Assembly (NCBI RefSeq): GCF_002443255.2
Contig: NW_019211458.1
Span: 15,495,939-15,559,938, forward strand
Source: Varroa destructor
Taxonomy: Eukaryota > Arthropoda > Arachnida > Mesostigmata > Varroidae
Direction of reading: 5' to 3'
DNA: 64,000 bases
The translations under genes were made by a program, and so were the position numbers. Below the pieces are notes generated by a model. That model was not told the origin of the DNA. It made no database searches and saw nothing but the letters and a program-made list of their open reading frames with translations. Shown piece after piece: positions 61,800-64,000 of this stretch (position 1 is the first letter of the stretch; every line of letters starts with the position of its first letter).

Positions 61800-64000
61800 A
61801 GCGACACTAGCGGCAGTTCTTCACGCATATAGATCTCCGCGCACGAAGAATATCCGCTGTTTTTGTTGTTTTCGATCTGTTCAAGGTTTCCTTGCGGCCA
61901 GTACAATGGCGTCCAATAACGTGACGAGCACAGTTGCGACCCTTCCCCGTATATACTCGCGAATGTTGCCCGTCGTGCAGCAAAGAGGCGCTTCATAATT
62001 TTCTCCTGGGCTATTCGTGGATATTTTTATTTGGCACTAGAGTGTAGTATAACTGTGGTGTATAGATGAATGGCATGAAGCTTGATTGGGTGCGTGATTA
62101 CGCAAAATATTAGATATTTTTTTAACTAAAATTATGTTTAAGGTACATTGGCTTGAGGTATATATATATATATATAATTTAGGCAAGCATAGTTTAAACT
62201 TCTATTAGTATACTACGCTAATGGCACAAACACTTCGCTTTACCTACAGAACGTAACTAACTATGGTGAAGTACTCCAATACTGGCCAAAGTTGTCGACA
62301 TGGCAAAACTTAGTTAGACATTATACATCTTTAGAAAAACAGTCACCATAACGTTTGCCACCGATACGGGTCCGTTGCGACCAGCCGCAAGGCGCTTTCT
62401 TTCGCTCGCTAGGAGACTGTCCCCACGAGAGACCCCCGATGCGGGAACAACTCATGAAGGGAGAAGCCCTATTCGTGCTTTTCGTTTCTGAACGATTTTC
62501 ACCTGTTGACCAAACTGGATGGGCAGAAGGAAACAGTAGGCTTCACGGCCAGCGCTCTTGGCCGCCGCAGCCGTATTGTCCTCTTCGCCCTGTTTAATTT
62601 GTTGGCTCAGCAGTCGCTCGTTTAAATTAGAAACCTGTCCCATATGTACTGTAATGAAACAAGGCGGCAATTTTCTTTGTAGAAAATGCATAAGCCTTTC
62701 CACTAACGTACAACCACAAGCAACTGGCGCCAATCACCTGCGAAAAATATCAAGTTGGTGAGATAGTAATGGATCAGTCGGTAAGGTCGTCATCTCGTCG
62801 TGTTTATTACTCGACCACTTCCATTACATCAGAGCATCTGCTGCAGTGGCCTGGTGTGTAGCCTTCCTGTCTTGTGATGCTGATGCCTGAGCCCGCTAGG
62901 TCCGTTGCGATCTTTCTACTTCGTATGCGGACGCCAGAGAAGAACGCCTCAGATTCACTCGGAGGCGCAGGCGAGATATTTATACGAAGCTAATTTTTTC
63001 CCTGTTGTTAAAAGTAGCGTCTTTTCCGTAAGTTGTGTGTTGGGTTTTTTTGTTGATGTTTGTTCTTTGTTTTCTCACTGTCGAAAAATCCACTTCGTAT
63101 ATAGATGTATATGTATATAACTGAAGCTTGCGACTTTAGCGGCCGCTGTATTTCATACGAGTCGATGAATGTGTCTAGTCATGCCTAGAAGCGCAACGTT
63201 CGCCATCAAGCGACCGACAGTGCTTTTTAATCGTGTTCTCGACGTCACTAGCTGCTATGGCTGACCAGGATAATGATAATCTATCGCCATAATGAGAGCC
63301 CGTTGCATACATACACATATACAGGGCTTAAACTGCACGCCTAGTGGCCAACGAGACGAAGAAGCCATAAGAGAACTTGCTGACGGCGCTTAGAGACCAC
63401 CGTTGTAACTTGTTTGTTGGGAGACGTGTACCCGATAAAACAGAATACCATGTGTGTGTGTGTTGCTACTGTTATTGCGCGGGTAGTAGGCTGCAGTTGT
63501 AATTTTCTCAGCGGCGTTCGGTCGGTGCCTTCTCGCGCGGAATTTCGTCCTTCCATTTCGACCGCCTCAGCGGCAGGTACTCAAGCCTTATGAGTTTGAT
63601 GATAGTTTACGAGCAGAAAACGTATATACGATATGTTAAACAATCTCAGAACTCGATTCGTCTGTTTTTCGTCCGAATCAACGATTGAAGTAGTGTAGAA
63701 TGATGTAGCGTATGCTCAACCGGTGCGATTCAACTACGAAAATTTTCGACCTTAAAAAGAGCCTTCACAAGAATATGGGTTTTATAGAAATGAGCCTATC
63801 TGTGGGCAACAACTAGAAGCGAATTTGTTTTTTTCGATAACAGCTATATAGGTTTTTATTTAATGTGATATGGGACTTCGTCGTTCAACTGTTTGTCTGT
63901 TTATTTCGCGTCGATCAGGTTTACCATTGGTGTAGTTACGGATCACTCATTGAGGCTCTACATAGACCGGTGTCTATTCTAAGATCAGCAGGAGGGAATA
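61800..64000. other. Right-end interval, no gene seen
   Basis: Short open frames on both strands overlap one another and have no motifs. Apart from a short TA run at 62159, no structured element was recognised. Confidence 0.5.
62159..62176. repeat. Short (TA)n run
   Basis: A nine-unit TA dinucleotide run in non-coding sequence. Confidence 0.9.

Overview
The window is eukaryotic nuclear DNA, most likely from an arthropod. It has roughly 60% A+T, genes split by GT-AG introns, long (TA)n microsatellites and large stretches without genes. The best-conserved protein points to an ecdysozoan-type lin-41/TRIM71. A mite or tick would fit, but nothing in the window proves that. No rRNA, tRNA, CRISPR or bacterial-type operon was seen.

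Left end (1-7.7 kb, + strand). The 3' half of a lin-41/TRIM71 gene runs in from off the left edge. Six exons carry the filamin-type Ig domain and all six NHL repeats, ending in a stop codon at 5023-5025. The downstream DNA behaves as a long 3' UTR: at 7661-7682 there is a textbook let-7 target (8-nt seed match plus 9-nt 3' pairing), with a weaker candidate at 6594-6612. This is the classic let-7/lin-41 heterochronic circuit read from sequence alone. The last intron holds a perfect 46-bp palindrome.

Middle (15-25 kb, - strand). An intact, apparently intronless reading frame (17115-18338) encodes a divergent PKA-catalytic-like protein. Its nucleotide-binding lysine, catalytic-loop lysine, DFG motif and glycine loop are all altered, so it is a predicted pseudokinase. 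A broken paralogue lies at 22019-22904. It has lost different residues, so both descend from a more canonical kinase. A 105-bp repeat pair (20105-20209 and 24437-24541) lies upstream of each copy at similar distance, which suggests a tandem segmental duplication of about 4.3-4.9 kb units.

Right-centre (33.3-35.6 kb, + strand). An ATG followed by a clean signal peptide and a phase-1 GT donor, then a 39-nt cysteine-rich exon with strong splice sites, suggests a small secreted cysteine-rich peptide gene. Its later exons are uncertain.

The rest (about 36-64 kb) is mostly intergenic or intronic DNA with simple repeats, a 125-bp foldback element near 41.7 kb and a few weak exon or small-ORF candidates (28.0, 44.6, 56.5, 59.6 and 61.5 kb). 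I could not assign these to families.
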